Source: Myxococcota bacterium | GTDB taxonomy: Bacteria; Myxococcota_A; UBA796 | Length of the DNA stretch: 32,759 nucleotides | Reading direction: 5' to 3' | NCBI GenBank assembly: GCA_029251165.1 | Contig: JAQXDW010000104.1 | Location: 1-32,759, forward strand | In this document: one piece after another, positions 1 to 7,326 of the stretch | How positions within the stretch are numbered: the first letter of the stretch is position 1 | Layout of the letters: each line of letters starts with the position of its first letter | Notes under the pieces: generated by a model | Told to the model about the DNA's origin: nothing | The model's database searches: none | What the model saw: only the letters and a program-made list of their open reading frames with translations | Translations under genes and position numbers: made by a program

Positions 1-457
1 ACCGGTTACCATAGCCAAAGGCATAGCCAAGGCGTGCGCGCGCCTGAGGGCGTTGGGGTACACAGCAATCGATACACCAGCGGACACATCCAGCTAACGA
101 AGATTTGGACTTCGAAAAAACCACTTTGGATGCCGACCCAGTCGACCGACCCCAATGTGTGGGTGACACAAATACTGGGACAATCCAACCCCCTGTTCGC
201 AACATTACGCCATTCACCGGTTGAAGGTTCCCCTTCAGGCGCGAACTGCGGATCGGCGTAGGCGGTTGCGCCTAACGCCTCGGCATAGACGCCAGCCCTC
301 CGCTCCGGCCCGTCGTCTATGCCACGGGGGTTGAGCGACATCAGCCATCGGGCTTGCGACCACCCCGCACAACCGCCTTCGCCGTGCCTCGCATGAGCTC
401 CAACTCTGCGAGTTGTGGATACACTGGGTTTCACCACGACCCACCGAAGAACGCCCC
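1..457. other. Cassette-like leader region with attC1, no firm gene
   Basis: No convincing gene lies here. The stretch holds attC1 (270-336, listed separately). A GTTGGGG at 52-58 resembles an integron R' core but ends in G instead of a pyrimidine, so it could be the end of an earlier attC cut off by the window edge. A frame of 75 codons (34-261) stops just before attC1, where a cassette gene would end. It has no clear ribosome-binding site and begins upstream of the possible core, so I do not call it. Confidence 0.5.
270..336 (+). other. attC-like recombination site 1
   Basis: The site begins with GCCTAAC (270-276), which fits the R'' consensus RYYYAAC, and ends with GTTGAGC (330-336), which fits the R' consensus GTTRRRY. 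Between them CGGCATAGACG (281-291) pairs with CGTCTATGCC (314-323), with an unpaired A at 324 before CGG, the kind of extrahelical base found in attC hairpins. The length of 67 bp is within the usual range for integron attC sites. The orientation is that of a cassette array read left to right. The consensus matches are seen; the function is inferred. Confidence 0.6.
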
Positions 458-1486
458 ATGTCCCTCGCAGCCACCTCTGAGACCTTAGCAAAGCGCATCC
501 TCGCCGTGCGTCGGCCCCTTCTCGCTGCGCTCCTGTTGCTCGTTGGCTGGTACGTGTACGAGCTGGTGCAGATCTGGCGAGAGCTGTCGGCTCTTCCTTC
601 GGTAGATGTGCTCACCCAGTCGGCCCTGCGGGAGTACCCCGACCTGATCTGGAACCGCTTGCGCATCACGCAGGAGGCGGAGGGTTTGCGCGTCGCGACC
701 ATTCCCAAGTTCGGGGGGATGCTTGCAGTCACGGTACTCTTTCCGGTCTGGTGCCTGCTGTCCCGGGGGCACATTTTGCTGGTCGGATTTCCGGCATGGA
801 TGGCTCTCGTGACCGCCCTTTCCCTGGTGTTCAACTTGGATCCGTCGGCCCACCCCTACCATTGGATGGCCCCAGTGGGAGTTGCGGTGTTCGGTGTGCA
901 ACTTGGCTTGTCGGCGGTCTCTGAGTTTCGCCTAACGACGACGAGACTAACTCTCCGCGGCCCGATGGAGGCAGATCTGGGCATCAGGGGTTTGCTCTTT
1001 GGGTGCTGGGTGGCAGGCCTTGGAGTACCGGGAGCGCTGATGCTTGGGCTTAACCAGCCCACGGGCTTTGCTCTGGAGGTGGTCGATGGGGGCCAGCGAC
1101 TCGTGGTCTCCCCACAGCATCCTCGCGGGCGGCGGAGCCGGGTGCTCCATCGCAGAGACGTACCGGTGTTGCAATGGCACAGCGAGCCCGACACGTACGG
1201 CAATTGGCTCCAGGTGTTGCAGGCCCGAACCACGAGTGGCACGCGGCCGTCAGATGGGGGACCAAGCGCGGACTCGGTCCTCTTCTGGACCGGCGAATCC
1301 ATAGAAGAAGCCGACGCCGCAGACGCCTTCAGCTTCAAGATCTTGCACGACGACCCCCCGCCGGTCCAGCGACAGGCAGGGTACCAAGTTCTCTGCGAGC
1401 TGATGGCCGCCGAGCTGAACGTGTCCTGCGCGGAGCCCCGAGTGTGGCCGCTACCCGAGCCGGTCGTCGGTTGTGCGTCGGAGTGA
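458..1486 (+). CDS. Polytopic membrane protein of unknown function (probable integron cassette gene)
   Basis: The reading frame gives a 342-residue protein with no family I recognise. I see about five hydrophobic segments: near residues 18-40, 85-105, 107-127, 135-155 and 178-198. They are followed by a C-terminal part of roughly 140 mainly polar residues with acidic stretches that probably lies outside the membrane. I start at the ATG at 458 because an upstream GTG at 413 would add 15 residues with no ribosome-binding site; the 458 start itself has only a weak GAAGAA upstream. The gene sits alone between two attC-like sites, 122 bp after the first core and 144 bp before the second site, in the sense orientation expected of a cassette gene. 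Cassette proteins are often orphans, which fits the lack of a recognisable family. Confidence 0.75.
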   Translation: MSLAATSETLAKRILAVRRPLLAALLLLVGWYVYELVQIWRELSALPSVDVLTQSALREYPDLIWNRLRITQEAEGLRVATIPKFGGMLAVTVLFPVWCLLSRGHILLVGFPAWMALVTALSLVFNLDPSAHPYHWMAPVGVAVFGVQLGLSAVSEFRLTTTRLTLRGPMEADLGIRGLLFGCWVAGLGVPGALMLGLNQPTGFALEVVDGGQRLVVSPQHPRGRRSRVLHRRDVPVLQWHSEPDTYGNWLQVLQARTTSGTRPSDGGPSADSVLFWTGESIEEADAADAFSFKILHDDPPPVQRQAGYQVLCELMAAELNVSCAEPRVWPLPEPVVGCASE

Positions 1487-1888
1487 GCCAGTACCTTCCG
1501 TCCAGCACTGGCTACAGCATCCATTGGCATGGTCGAGGGCCAATGACAATCAGGCCCCACTGCGGGCTGGGATGTGTTCTTGGGCTGCGGAGGCGGGGCT
1601 GGCAAACAGCCCGGAACGCGTATTCCGTGGACCAACACCGCATAAACGCCAGGCCTCCACTCCGGCACCCGCGCTCCGCGCTCCACGACTCGGCCCGTCG
1701 TCTATGCCACGGCGTTGGGCGCCATGCTTCCCGTTCCGAAAACCAGGAGGCACCGGAGATTTCGAAAAAAACAGGAAGCTATGACCTACAACAGGAAGCT
1801 CGTTGTGGAGACCGATATGGATACTGACGGCTTGAAAGGTGATCTATATCAGCCAGCTTACTCGCTTCATGGGGAGTGTCTGTACAGC
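1487..1888. other. Spacer with attC2 and a possible short frame
   Basis: The stretch holds attC2 (1630-1720). A frame from ATG 1781 to 1999 begins with a plausible coding stretch and lies behind an AGGAAG, but it overlaps the end of the acetyltransferase gene on the other strand by about 110 bp. A 10-bp direct repeat, acaggaagct, surrounds that ATG (1770-1800). The frame may be a truncated cassette gene. I see nothing else. Confidence 0.4.
1630..1720 (+). other. attC-like recombination site 2
   Basis: The right end GTTGGGC (1714-1720) fits the R' consensus and lies in the typical context GGCGTTGGGCGCC. The left end GACCAAC (1630-1636) fits RYYYAAC with one mismatch. Inner arms CCGCATAAACG (1639-1649) and CGTCTATGCCACGG (1699-1712) pair with one mismatch. 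The right arm and the adjoining segment CGGCCCGTCGTCTATGCCACGG are nearly identical to attC1, so the two sites belong to one attC family, as in chromosomal integrons. The length is 91 bp. Confidence 0.55.
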
Positions 1889-2422
1889 TTAAAGGGTTTT
1901 AAGAAGTCGTACTTCGTTCCACATACGCCCATTCCACCAGATTCGATTGAGTCTCCGTTGAAATTCTGTATACCCACGCCGAATAAAGAACGAGAGTGAT
2001 GGCGCGTTGTATTCAAAAATACCAGCCTCGATACGTTCTGCACCTGCATCGACAGCGAGGGACTCGAGGTCATCGATGATGCGCGTACCCAGCCCACGTC
2101 GTCTAAAGTTTGGATCTGCAATCATCAGGTAAATCCAAGCCGTGTTCGGCCGCTTCGTGAGCAACTTTGGAGGATCCATTTCAATTCTTGCCTCCCCAGC
2201 AGGGACGCCATCGACAAGCACCATTAGATCGTGGCGGGTGCTCTCAGCGGAAAAGCCCTGTCCCATACGTTGAAAGTGCTCAGGGGTGAAGATCTCCGCG
2301 GCGTTCTCGGCGCTGGTAAAGAGGATGTGGAGGTGTCTCGAGGAGCGATCGTTATACCAGCGGGCCAACAACTCACAGTCATCAGCGCTATTGTAGTCTA
2401 TGGTGCGATAGGTGGGGTTCAT
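1889..2422 (-). CDS. GNAT-family N-acetyltransferase
   Basis: The 177-residue protein has the GNAT fold pattern. A hydrophobic strand and acidic stretch near residues 66-82 are followed by strand 4 (about 95-102) and the acetyl-CoA-binding motif A, RRRGLGTRI (107-115), which fits Q/RxxGxG/A. A last strand-helix with FFIRRGYTEF (about 145-154) is typical of the C-terminal part. The family transfers an acetyl group from acetyl-CoA to an amine. The substrate cannot be read from sequence; small cytoplasmic GNATs acetylate proteins, polyamines, amino acids or antibiotics. The gene lies on the opposite strand directly after attC2. GNAT genes are common in integron cassettes, though usually in sense orientation. 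The ATG at 2422 has no obvious ribosome-binding site. Confidence 0.88.
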   Translation of the reverse strand: MNPTYRTIDYNSADDCELLARWYNDRSSRHLHILFTSAENAAEIFTPEHFQRMGQGFSAESTRHDLMVLVDGVPAGEARIEMDPPKLLTKRPNTAWIYLMIADPNFRRRGLGTRIIDDLESLAVDAGAERIEAGIFEYNAPSLSFFIRRGYTEFQRRLNRIWWNGRMWNEVRLLKTL

Positions 2423-3156
2423 GAGGTATTATCTGGGTTGAATTTTTATGTCTGCGCTTGTTTTTGTTAACACCGTTCCCTCCTTTTCTCGGTGGTGATG
2501 CGTTTTGGCCCGGACGTTTTCGGGTAGACGCACGGTGCTTCGCTCATGGGAATCGGGTGGCGGGGCTGGCTGGTGGGACGGCTCCTTGTGGGGGGCTTCC
2601 ACGATCCCAGATACAGCTAAGCTCTGAACGTCGTGAAACTCCAGTCCCTCCGTCGTCGCCTCCAGGAATCCATCGGATCGCTTCGTGTCCCGACAGATAC
2701 CTTCCAGCTTCTCCTCCGCGACCGTCGGCTCCCGTTTGGCATTCTCCGCTACGCCCTTCTGGCTCGAAGTCGGGCTTCGGCTCTCGTACCGGCGCGAGAC
2801 GCGCATGGGGAAGCGATGGCGGGTGGTCGGTGACCTGTACATAGACGAGTCGGAGATGCCAAGCCCGCTCATCGATGGAGCCGTCATGCTCGCGTGTCGG
2901 CTGGCCTGTGCTCTGAGCCTCTTCGGCTGCAGCCACGAGGTCCAAGGGGAGCCTCTGCCGAGCGTCGCAGCCGCTTCCAGGCCTCCGGCACGGACATGGA
3001 CTCACGCATCGAAATCGGAGAAGGGCTCTACGCTGACATCGCAGCGCTGCATCCCGCTGGGCTCACGATGGCGCCCATCGTCTGGGTGGCGCTGCGCGGC
3101 CGATACAGGGGCGAGGCGCCCGACGTGGACGATGACTGGACACGCCCCGATGAGGG
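2423..3156. other. Weakly coding stretch, possible gene remnants
   Basis: Frames are open on both strands (for example 2429-2887 minus, 152 codons) but none shows a recognisable domain or a good ribosome-binding site. On the plus strand a frame from ATG 2886 begins like a lipoprotein signal (hydrophobic run then LFGCS) and then degenerates. The composition suggests decayed or recombined coding DNA. I cannot assign a function. Confidence 0.35.
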
Positions 3157-3190
3157 TCACGGCGTCCGGGAGGGAGGACTCGGGGCGTGA
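2996..3190 (+). CDS. Possible small protein, 64 residues, unknown
   Basis: The frame starts at ATG 2996. Its residues alternate hydrophobic and charged in a protein-like way, with EIGEGLYADIAALHP near the start and an acidic stretch near residues 40-48. There is no recognisable family and no convincing ribosome-binding site. Its end overlaps the end of the gene on the opposite strand by 34 bp. It could equally be a fragment of a larger decayed gene in the 2880-3190 stretch. Confidence 0.2.
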   Translation: MDSRIEIGEGLYADIAALHPAGLTMAPIVWVALRGRYRGEAPDVDDDWTRPDEGHGVREGGLGA

Positions 3191-4113
3191 ACGCCAACCG
3201 CCACGAGCACCCGCTCGGCTGAGAGGGCCGTCACGATCCCGTGCGATTCGCAGGTCACGACGATCGCTTCGCCGCGCCGGGCCCATGCAGTCGCCCGGGT
3301 CTTCAGCCGTGCCTGCACGCCGCCGTCGCGGAGCAGGGCACGCACCGCAGCGCGTTCGCTGGCGTCGTACTGGGGCAGCAGGCGGTCGCCGCGCTCGATG
3401 AGGGTCACGGCTGCACCCGCTGTCGCCCAGCCAAGGGCCACCTCCGCTCCGACATACCCCCCGCCGATGACGACAGCCGTCGCCGGAGCAGGCCGCGTGA
3501 TGGCTTCTCGAAAGTGGATGATCTGATCGGAGAACGGAAACCCCGGCAGCGAGACGGGGGCGCCGCTGACCACCGCCATCTCCACCTTGAGCGCCTGAGC
3601 CACGCGCGGCGGAAACGGCACCGCCACACCCAGCGGGTGGTGCGGGGGCGGCGGAGGCAGGCGAGGCCACTGAGCTGGAGCGGGTGCGGGGCGTGTGGCC
3701 GGGAGCGCGTCGTGCGGGGAGGGAGACCTGTGCGCCAGGGTGGCCAGCTGGCGAGCGAGGTGCTGGTGGAAGTCCGGTGCGCCGAACACCCTCCGAAGGT
3801 GGGCCAGCCGCTGCGCATCCAGCGCGGCGATCGTCTCGAGCGCGCGCCACGACAGCACCGGTCCTTCTTGAGCCAGGGATGCCGCGAGCTGTGGGGGTGG
3901 CTCTGGCTCACCAGCAGCGTGGTGCAGCGCCACCAGCAGCCACGCCACCTGCGCCACCGGCAAGGGCAACGAGAGCACCACCTGGTAGGCGGCCAGTCCG
4001 GTGTCTGGCTGGTAGGGGGTGCGCACGGCTCTCCGGAGGGTCTGGTTGCTGCCGGCCGATGGCCTGGCGCTGTCCGCGGGTCTGCTGCTGGAGGCGGGGT
4101 ACACCATGAGCAT
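3157..4113 (-). CDS. Chimeric protein with only the NAD-binding domain of a dihydrolipoamide-dehydrogenase-like enzyme
   Basis: The frame codes for 318 residues. Residues 1-180 have no recognisable family: an Ala/Leu-rich helical part (about 40-130), then a Pro-rich linker (about 131-170). From about residue 181 the sequence matches the middle of class I pyridine-nucleotide-disulfide oxidoreductases: the LPGFPF segment (189-194), the Rossmann motif IGGGYVGAEVA (216-226), an acidic residue ending strand 2 (E240), and RVLVAVG (301-307), which normally precedes the FAD domain's second part. The protein then stops 11 residues later. The FAD-binding N-terminal domain with the redox CxxxxC pair and the C-terminal dimer domain are absent, so it cannot work as a normal oxidoreductase. 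I read it as a gene fragment fused to foreign coding DNA. Whether it is expressed is unknown. Confidence 0.55.
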   Translation of the reverse strand: MLMVYPASSSRPADSARPSAGSNQTLRRAVRTPYQPDTGLAAYQVVLSLPLPVAQVAWLLVALHHAAGEPEPPPQLAASLAQEGPVLSWRALETIAALDAQRLAHLRRVFGAPDFHQHLARQLATLAHRSPSPHDALPATRPAPAPAQWPRLPPPPPHHPLGVAVPFPPRVAQALKVEMAVVSGAPVSLPGFPFSDQIIHFREAITRPAPATAVVIGGGYVGAEVALGWATAGAAVTLIERGDRLLPQYDASERAAVRALLRDGGVQARLKTRATAWARRGEAIVVTCESHGIVTALSAERVLVAVGVHAPSPPSRTP

Positions 4114-4164
4114 CGCTCGAAGGAGCGCGGGTGCCGTGGTCTGCCCGCTGGCTCTGATCAGGCC

Positions 4165-7100
4165 CTACTCACTGCACTCCGCTGTGTCACAGGCAAACGA
4201 GGCCGCATCTCCATAGTCGTAGATGTCGATTCCGAAGAGGTAGACGTCATCGTCGGCGTTGTCGTCGCTGCCCTCGCCCCAGTCGGAGGTGTCGGAGGTG
4301 ATGGCGCTGAGGTAGGCGGCGTAGAGTCCGGCGCCGTTGCTCGCGGTGTTTCGCTGGATGGTGCTGGTGGTCAGCTCGATGTCGGAGCTGGTGTAGTCGC
4401 TGTCGTAGCCGTAGATGCCGCCGCCGTAGGTGGCGTCGTTGTCGGTGAGGGTGCTGTCGAGCAGCGAGAGGTTGCTGTACTGGATGTAGATGCCGCCGCC
4501 GTAGATGGCGTCGTTGTCGGTGAGGATGAGCCCATCGCCGGTGAGGCTGTTGCCGTAGGAGCCGTCGTGCCAGATCCCGCCGCCCCGGGTGGAGTCGTTG
4601 AGGGTGAGGGTGGTGTCGAGGAGGCTGAGGCTGGCGTAGTTCATGATTCCGCCGCCGTAGCTCGTCGACTCGTTGCCGCTGAGGGTGCTGGCGTCGATGG
4701 TGAGGTCGCTGTAGGGAGCGGCGTAGAAGGCGCCCCCGCCGGTCACGGCGACATTGTCGGTGAAGGTCAGGTCGGTCGCCTCAAGGGTGAGGTAGGCACC
4801 GTACATCCCGCCGCCGGAGTCATTGCTGGTGTTGTCGGTGAACTCCAGCGACTCCGCGATCACGTCCGCCAGATACAGAAACAATCCGCCGCCGTTGATG
4901 GTGACCTGGTTGTCCTCGAAGGTGAGGCTGGAGAGGCTGCTGGTGGCGTCATAGATGTAGAGCCCGCCGCCGTAGATGGCTGTGTTCTGCGAGAAGCTCA
5001 GCGAGTCCAGGGTGTTGTCAGAGGAGCCGATGTAGACCGCGCCGCCGTAGAGCGCGGAGTTGCTGTCGAAGGTGAGCGCGCTGAGAGCGACCTCGGAGTA
5101 GCCGCCGATGGCGATCGCGCCGCCGTAGGCGTCGGCGTCGTTGTCGCTGAACGCCGAGTCGCTCATCGTCAGCTCGGTGCCGGTGGTGTAGATGGCGGCG
5201 CCGTCACCGGCGTCGTGCTTGCTCCAGGTTGTGTTGGAGATCGTGACCTCGCCGCCCGAGGCGAACAGTCCGCCGCCGGAGTAGGCCGTGTCGTTGTCGG
5301 TGAAGGTGGCGTCATCCATCGCCAGCGCGCTGCCGGCGGTGAGGTAGAAGACCCCGCCGTAGCTGTCGGTCTCGTTGCCGTCTGCGGTCAGGTCGCTGAC
5401 GTCTGCGTCGGTGGCGTAGAGGTAGAAGGCGCCGCCGTAGTACAGGGCATAGGCGTCATCGACAGAGACATCGTTCATCGAGAGGGTGGTCGCGTTCGTG
5501 TAGAGCACGCCGCCGTAGTAGTCGGTGCTGTCATCGGTGAAGGTGACTGCGTCGAGGTCGATCTCGGAGAAGCCATCGGCGTAGACCACGCCGCCATAGT
5601 AGAGCGCATAGTGGTCGGAGAAGTCGGTGCCGGTGACGCTCAGCGTGCTGCCACCCAGCCCGATCGCGCCGCCATAGCCCAGCGCGCTCTCGTTCCGAGA
5701 GCAGGTGCTGTCGGTGAGGGTGACCGCTGAGTCATCGGCGTAGAGGGCCCCGCCTTGCCCGTAGGTGGCCTGGGCGAGGTTGTCGGTGAGCGTGCTGCTG
5801 GTGAGGGTGAGCACGCTGTCGTTCTTGATGTAGAAGCCGCCTCCGGAGCCCGCGATGTTGTCTTGAACTGTGGCGTCGGTGAGGTCGAGGTCGACCTCGT
5901 CGGCGAACAGCCCGCCGCCATAGGTGCTCTCGTTGCCCGAGATCGTGACGGTCTCCATGCTCAGGGTGGCTTCTTCGGCGTAGATCGCACCGCCGGATGT
6001 GGTGGCGCTGTTGTCCTGGAGCGTGACGTTGGTCAGCGCTGCGATGCCGTCCTCGCCGAGGTAGATGGCGCCGCCGTAGCCCGTGACGATGTTGTCGATG
6101 AGCGCTGCGTCTCGGAGGATGAGCGTGCTCTCGGAGTCGGCGTAGATCGCGCCGCCATACACCCCCGCGCCGCCGGTCAGCGTCGTGTCGGAGAGGGTGA
6201 GGGCAGCGGCATCACCGAGGGTCAAGATGGCGCTGGTGCCGTCGCCGCTGAGGGTGGTGTCTACGGAGCCGCCGCCGATGAGCGTGAGCGCGACGTCGTC
6301 GTCGATGGTGATCGCGGCGTAGAAGTCACCCGCGCACAGCGTGAGGGTGCCGTCTTCTTCGACGGTGACGGCAGCACCCTTGGCGAGGGCATCGCTCCAG
6401 TCGTCGATGCTGCCGGAGTCGGCGGTGAAGTGGCCGTAGCCCTCGCCGCCGTCGATGCTGCCGTCGCAGTCGTTGTCCAGACCGTCGCACAGCTCAGCGG
6501 CGCCGTCATAGACGAGGGCGTTGTCGTCGTCGCAGTCGCCCTCGCCTGTGCCGTAGCCGCTGGGGGCGCTGCAGGCGGTGACCGGTGCGCCGTTGGCACC
6601 GTAGCCGTCGCCGTCTGCATCAGGGTAGTACTCCTGCTGGTCGACGGCGCTGTCGTCGATGTCGCCGCTGCAGTTGTTGTCCACGCCATCGCAGACCTCG
6701 GAGGCTCCCGGGCTGATGGCTGCGTCGTCGTCGTCGCAGTCTTCCGCCCGGTCGTAGCCGTCGCCGTCGAGGTCGTCGTCGGGGGTTTCCTCGTCGCAGT
6801 CATCGTCGGTGCCGTTGTAGGTGACCTCGGAGGCTCCCGGGTTGGTGGCGTCATCGTCGTCGTCGCAGTCCTCACAGACGGACCAGCCGTCTGCATCTGC
6901 ATCGGGGGCGTCGAGGGTCTCTGGATCGCAGTCGTTGTCGATGCCGTCGCAGCTCACCTCGTCGGCATCGGGATGAACGGTGGCGTCGGTGTCGTCACAG
7001 TCGCCGTCCGCCAGGCTCCAGCCATCGCCGTCTTCGTCAGGGCTGGCGATGGGGGCGGTGTCGTCGCCGGGGGACGTGGAGGGGCTGCCGGTGTCGCTGG

Positions 7101-7182
7101 AGATGACCACGCTGCCTTTCTGAGGGTCGCAGGCGGCCAGCAGAACGAGCAGGTTCAGAGAGGCGAGTCGAAATGTGCGCAT
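4165..7182 (-). CDS. Large surface lipoprotein: MopE-type Asp-rich repeats plus a right-handed beta-helix
   Basis: The 1005-residue protein begins with a lipoprotein signal ending in LAAC (residues 15-18, Cys18). Residues about 45-250 hold repeated Asp-rich calcium-binding units of the type DCDDxDxxxxPxAxExxxGxDxDC, spaced every 35-45 residues, as in MopE-like and thrombospondin-3-like proteins of Myxococcota. Residues about 260-980 consist of some two dozen short imperfect repeats with GGAIY, GGGLY or GGVxY motifs and FxDN/LTDN turns. This is the pattern of right-handed parallel beta-helix proteins, including polymorphic outer-membrane-protein repeats. No catalytic motif or C-terminal sorting signal is visible. 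The likely role is a surface-displayed adhesin or scaffold. The ATG at 7182 follows a GAGGTG ribosome-binding site. The strong repeat structure creates long open frames on the opposite strand, which I consider shadows. Confidence 0.88.
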   Translation of the reverse strand: MRTFRLASLNLLVLLAACDPQKGSVVISSDTGSPSTSPGDDTAPIASPDEDGDGWSLADGDCDDTDATVHPDADEVSCDGIDNDCDPETLDAPDADADGWSVCEDCDDDDDATNPGASEVTYNGTDDDCDEETPDDDLDGDGYDRAEDCDDDDAAISPGASEVCDGVDNNCSGDIDDSAVDQQEYYPDADGDGYGANGAPVTACSAPSGYGTGEGDCDDDNALVYDGAAELCDGLDNDCDGSIDGGEGYGHFTADSGSIDDWSDALAKGAAVTVEEDGTLTLCAGDFYAAITIDDDVALTLIGGGSVDTTLSGDGTSAILTLGDAAALTLSDTTLTGGAGVYGGAIYADSESTLILRDAALIDNIVTGYGGAIYLGEDGIAALTNVTLQDNSATTSGGAIYAEEATLSMETVTISGNESTYGGGLFADEVDLDLTDATVQDNIAGSGGGFYIKNDSVLTLTSSTLTDNLAQATYGQGGALYADDSAVTLTDSTCSRNESALGYGGAIGLGGSTLSVTGTDFSDHYALYYGGVVYADGFSEIDLDAVTFTDDSTDYYGGVLYTNATTLSMNDVSVDDAYALYYGGAFYLYATDADVSDLTADGNETDSYGGVFYLTAGSALAMDDATFTDNDTAYSGGGLFASGGEVTISNTTWSKHDAGDGAAIYTTGTELTMSDSAFSDNDADAYGGAIAIGGYSEVALSALTFDSNSALYGGAVYIGSSDNTLDSLSFSQNTAIYGGGLYIYDATSSLSSLTFEDNQVTINGGGLFLYLADVIAESLEFTDNTSNDSGGGMYGAYLTLEATDLTFTDNVAVTGGGAFYAAPYSDLTIDASTLSGNESTSYGGGIMNYASLSLLDTTLTLNDSTRGGGIWHDGSYGNSLTGDGLILTDNDAIYGGGIYIQYSNLSLLDSTLTDNDATYGGGIYGYDSDYTSSDIELTTSTIQRNTASNGAGLYAAYLSAITSDTSDWGEGSDDNADDDVYLFGIDIYDYGDAASFACDTAECSE

Positions 7183-7294
7183 TGTCCACCTCAGGGCTGG
7201 GTGGAGACTCTACCAACCAGGAGCATGGTTGGTTGAGGCGTTTCACGTATGCTGCTCCGACAACACGCGCTCGGAGCAGTGCTCTGGCATGTAC

Positions 7295-7326
7295 CGCGTG
7301 GCCTATGCGGCGCGTGGCCTATGCGG
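7295..7326. repeat. 16-bp tandem duplication at the stop codon of the kinase-PilZ gene
   Basis: The unit CGCGTGGCCTATGCGG occurs twice in perfect tandem (7295-7310 and 7311-7326). The stop codon of the minus-strand kinase gene (7319-7321) lies in the right copy, so the left copy is downstream of the gene. The duplication does not change the protein. Confidence 0.9.

Noticed and set aside
34..261. 75-codon frame just before attC1 as a cassette gene
   Set aside because: It starts upstream of the possible cassette boundary, has no ribosome-binding site and shows no domain. Its position is suggestive but not enough.
2437..2443. GTTGAAT as a third attC core
   Set aside because: No matching RYYYAAC and no inner palindromic arms were found within 150 bp upstream.
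3241..7236. Very long plus-strand open frames (829 and 493 codons) opposite the beta-helix lipoprotein
   Set aside because: They mirror the GGAIY/Asp repeats on the minus strand, consist of monotonous Val/Gly/Ala/Asp, and lack domains, signals and ribosome-binding sites. They result from the codon bias of the real gene.
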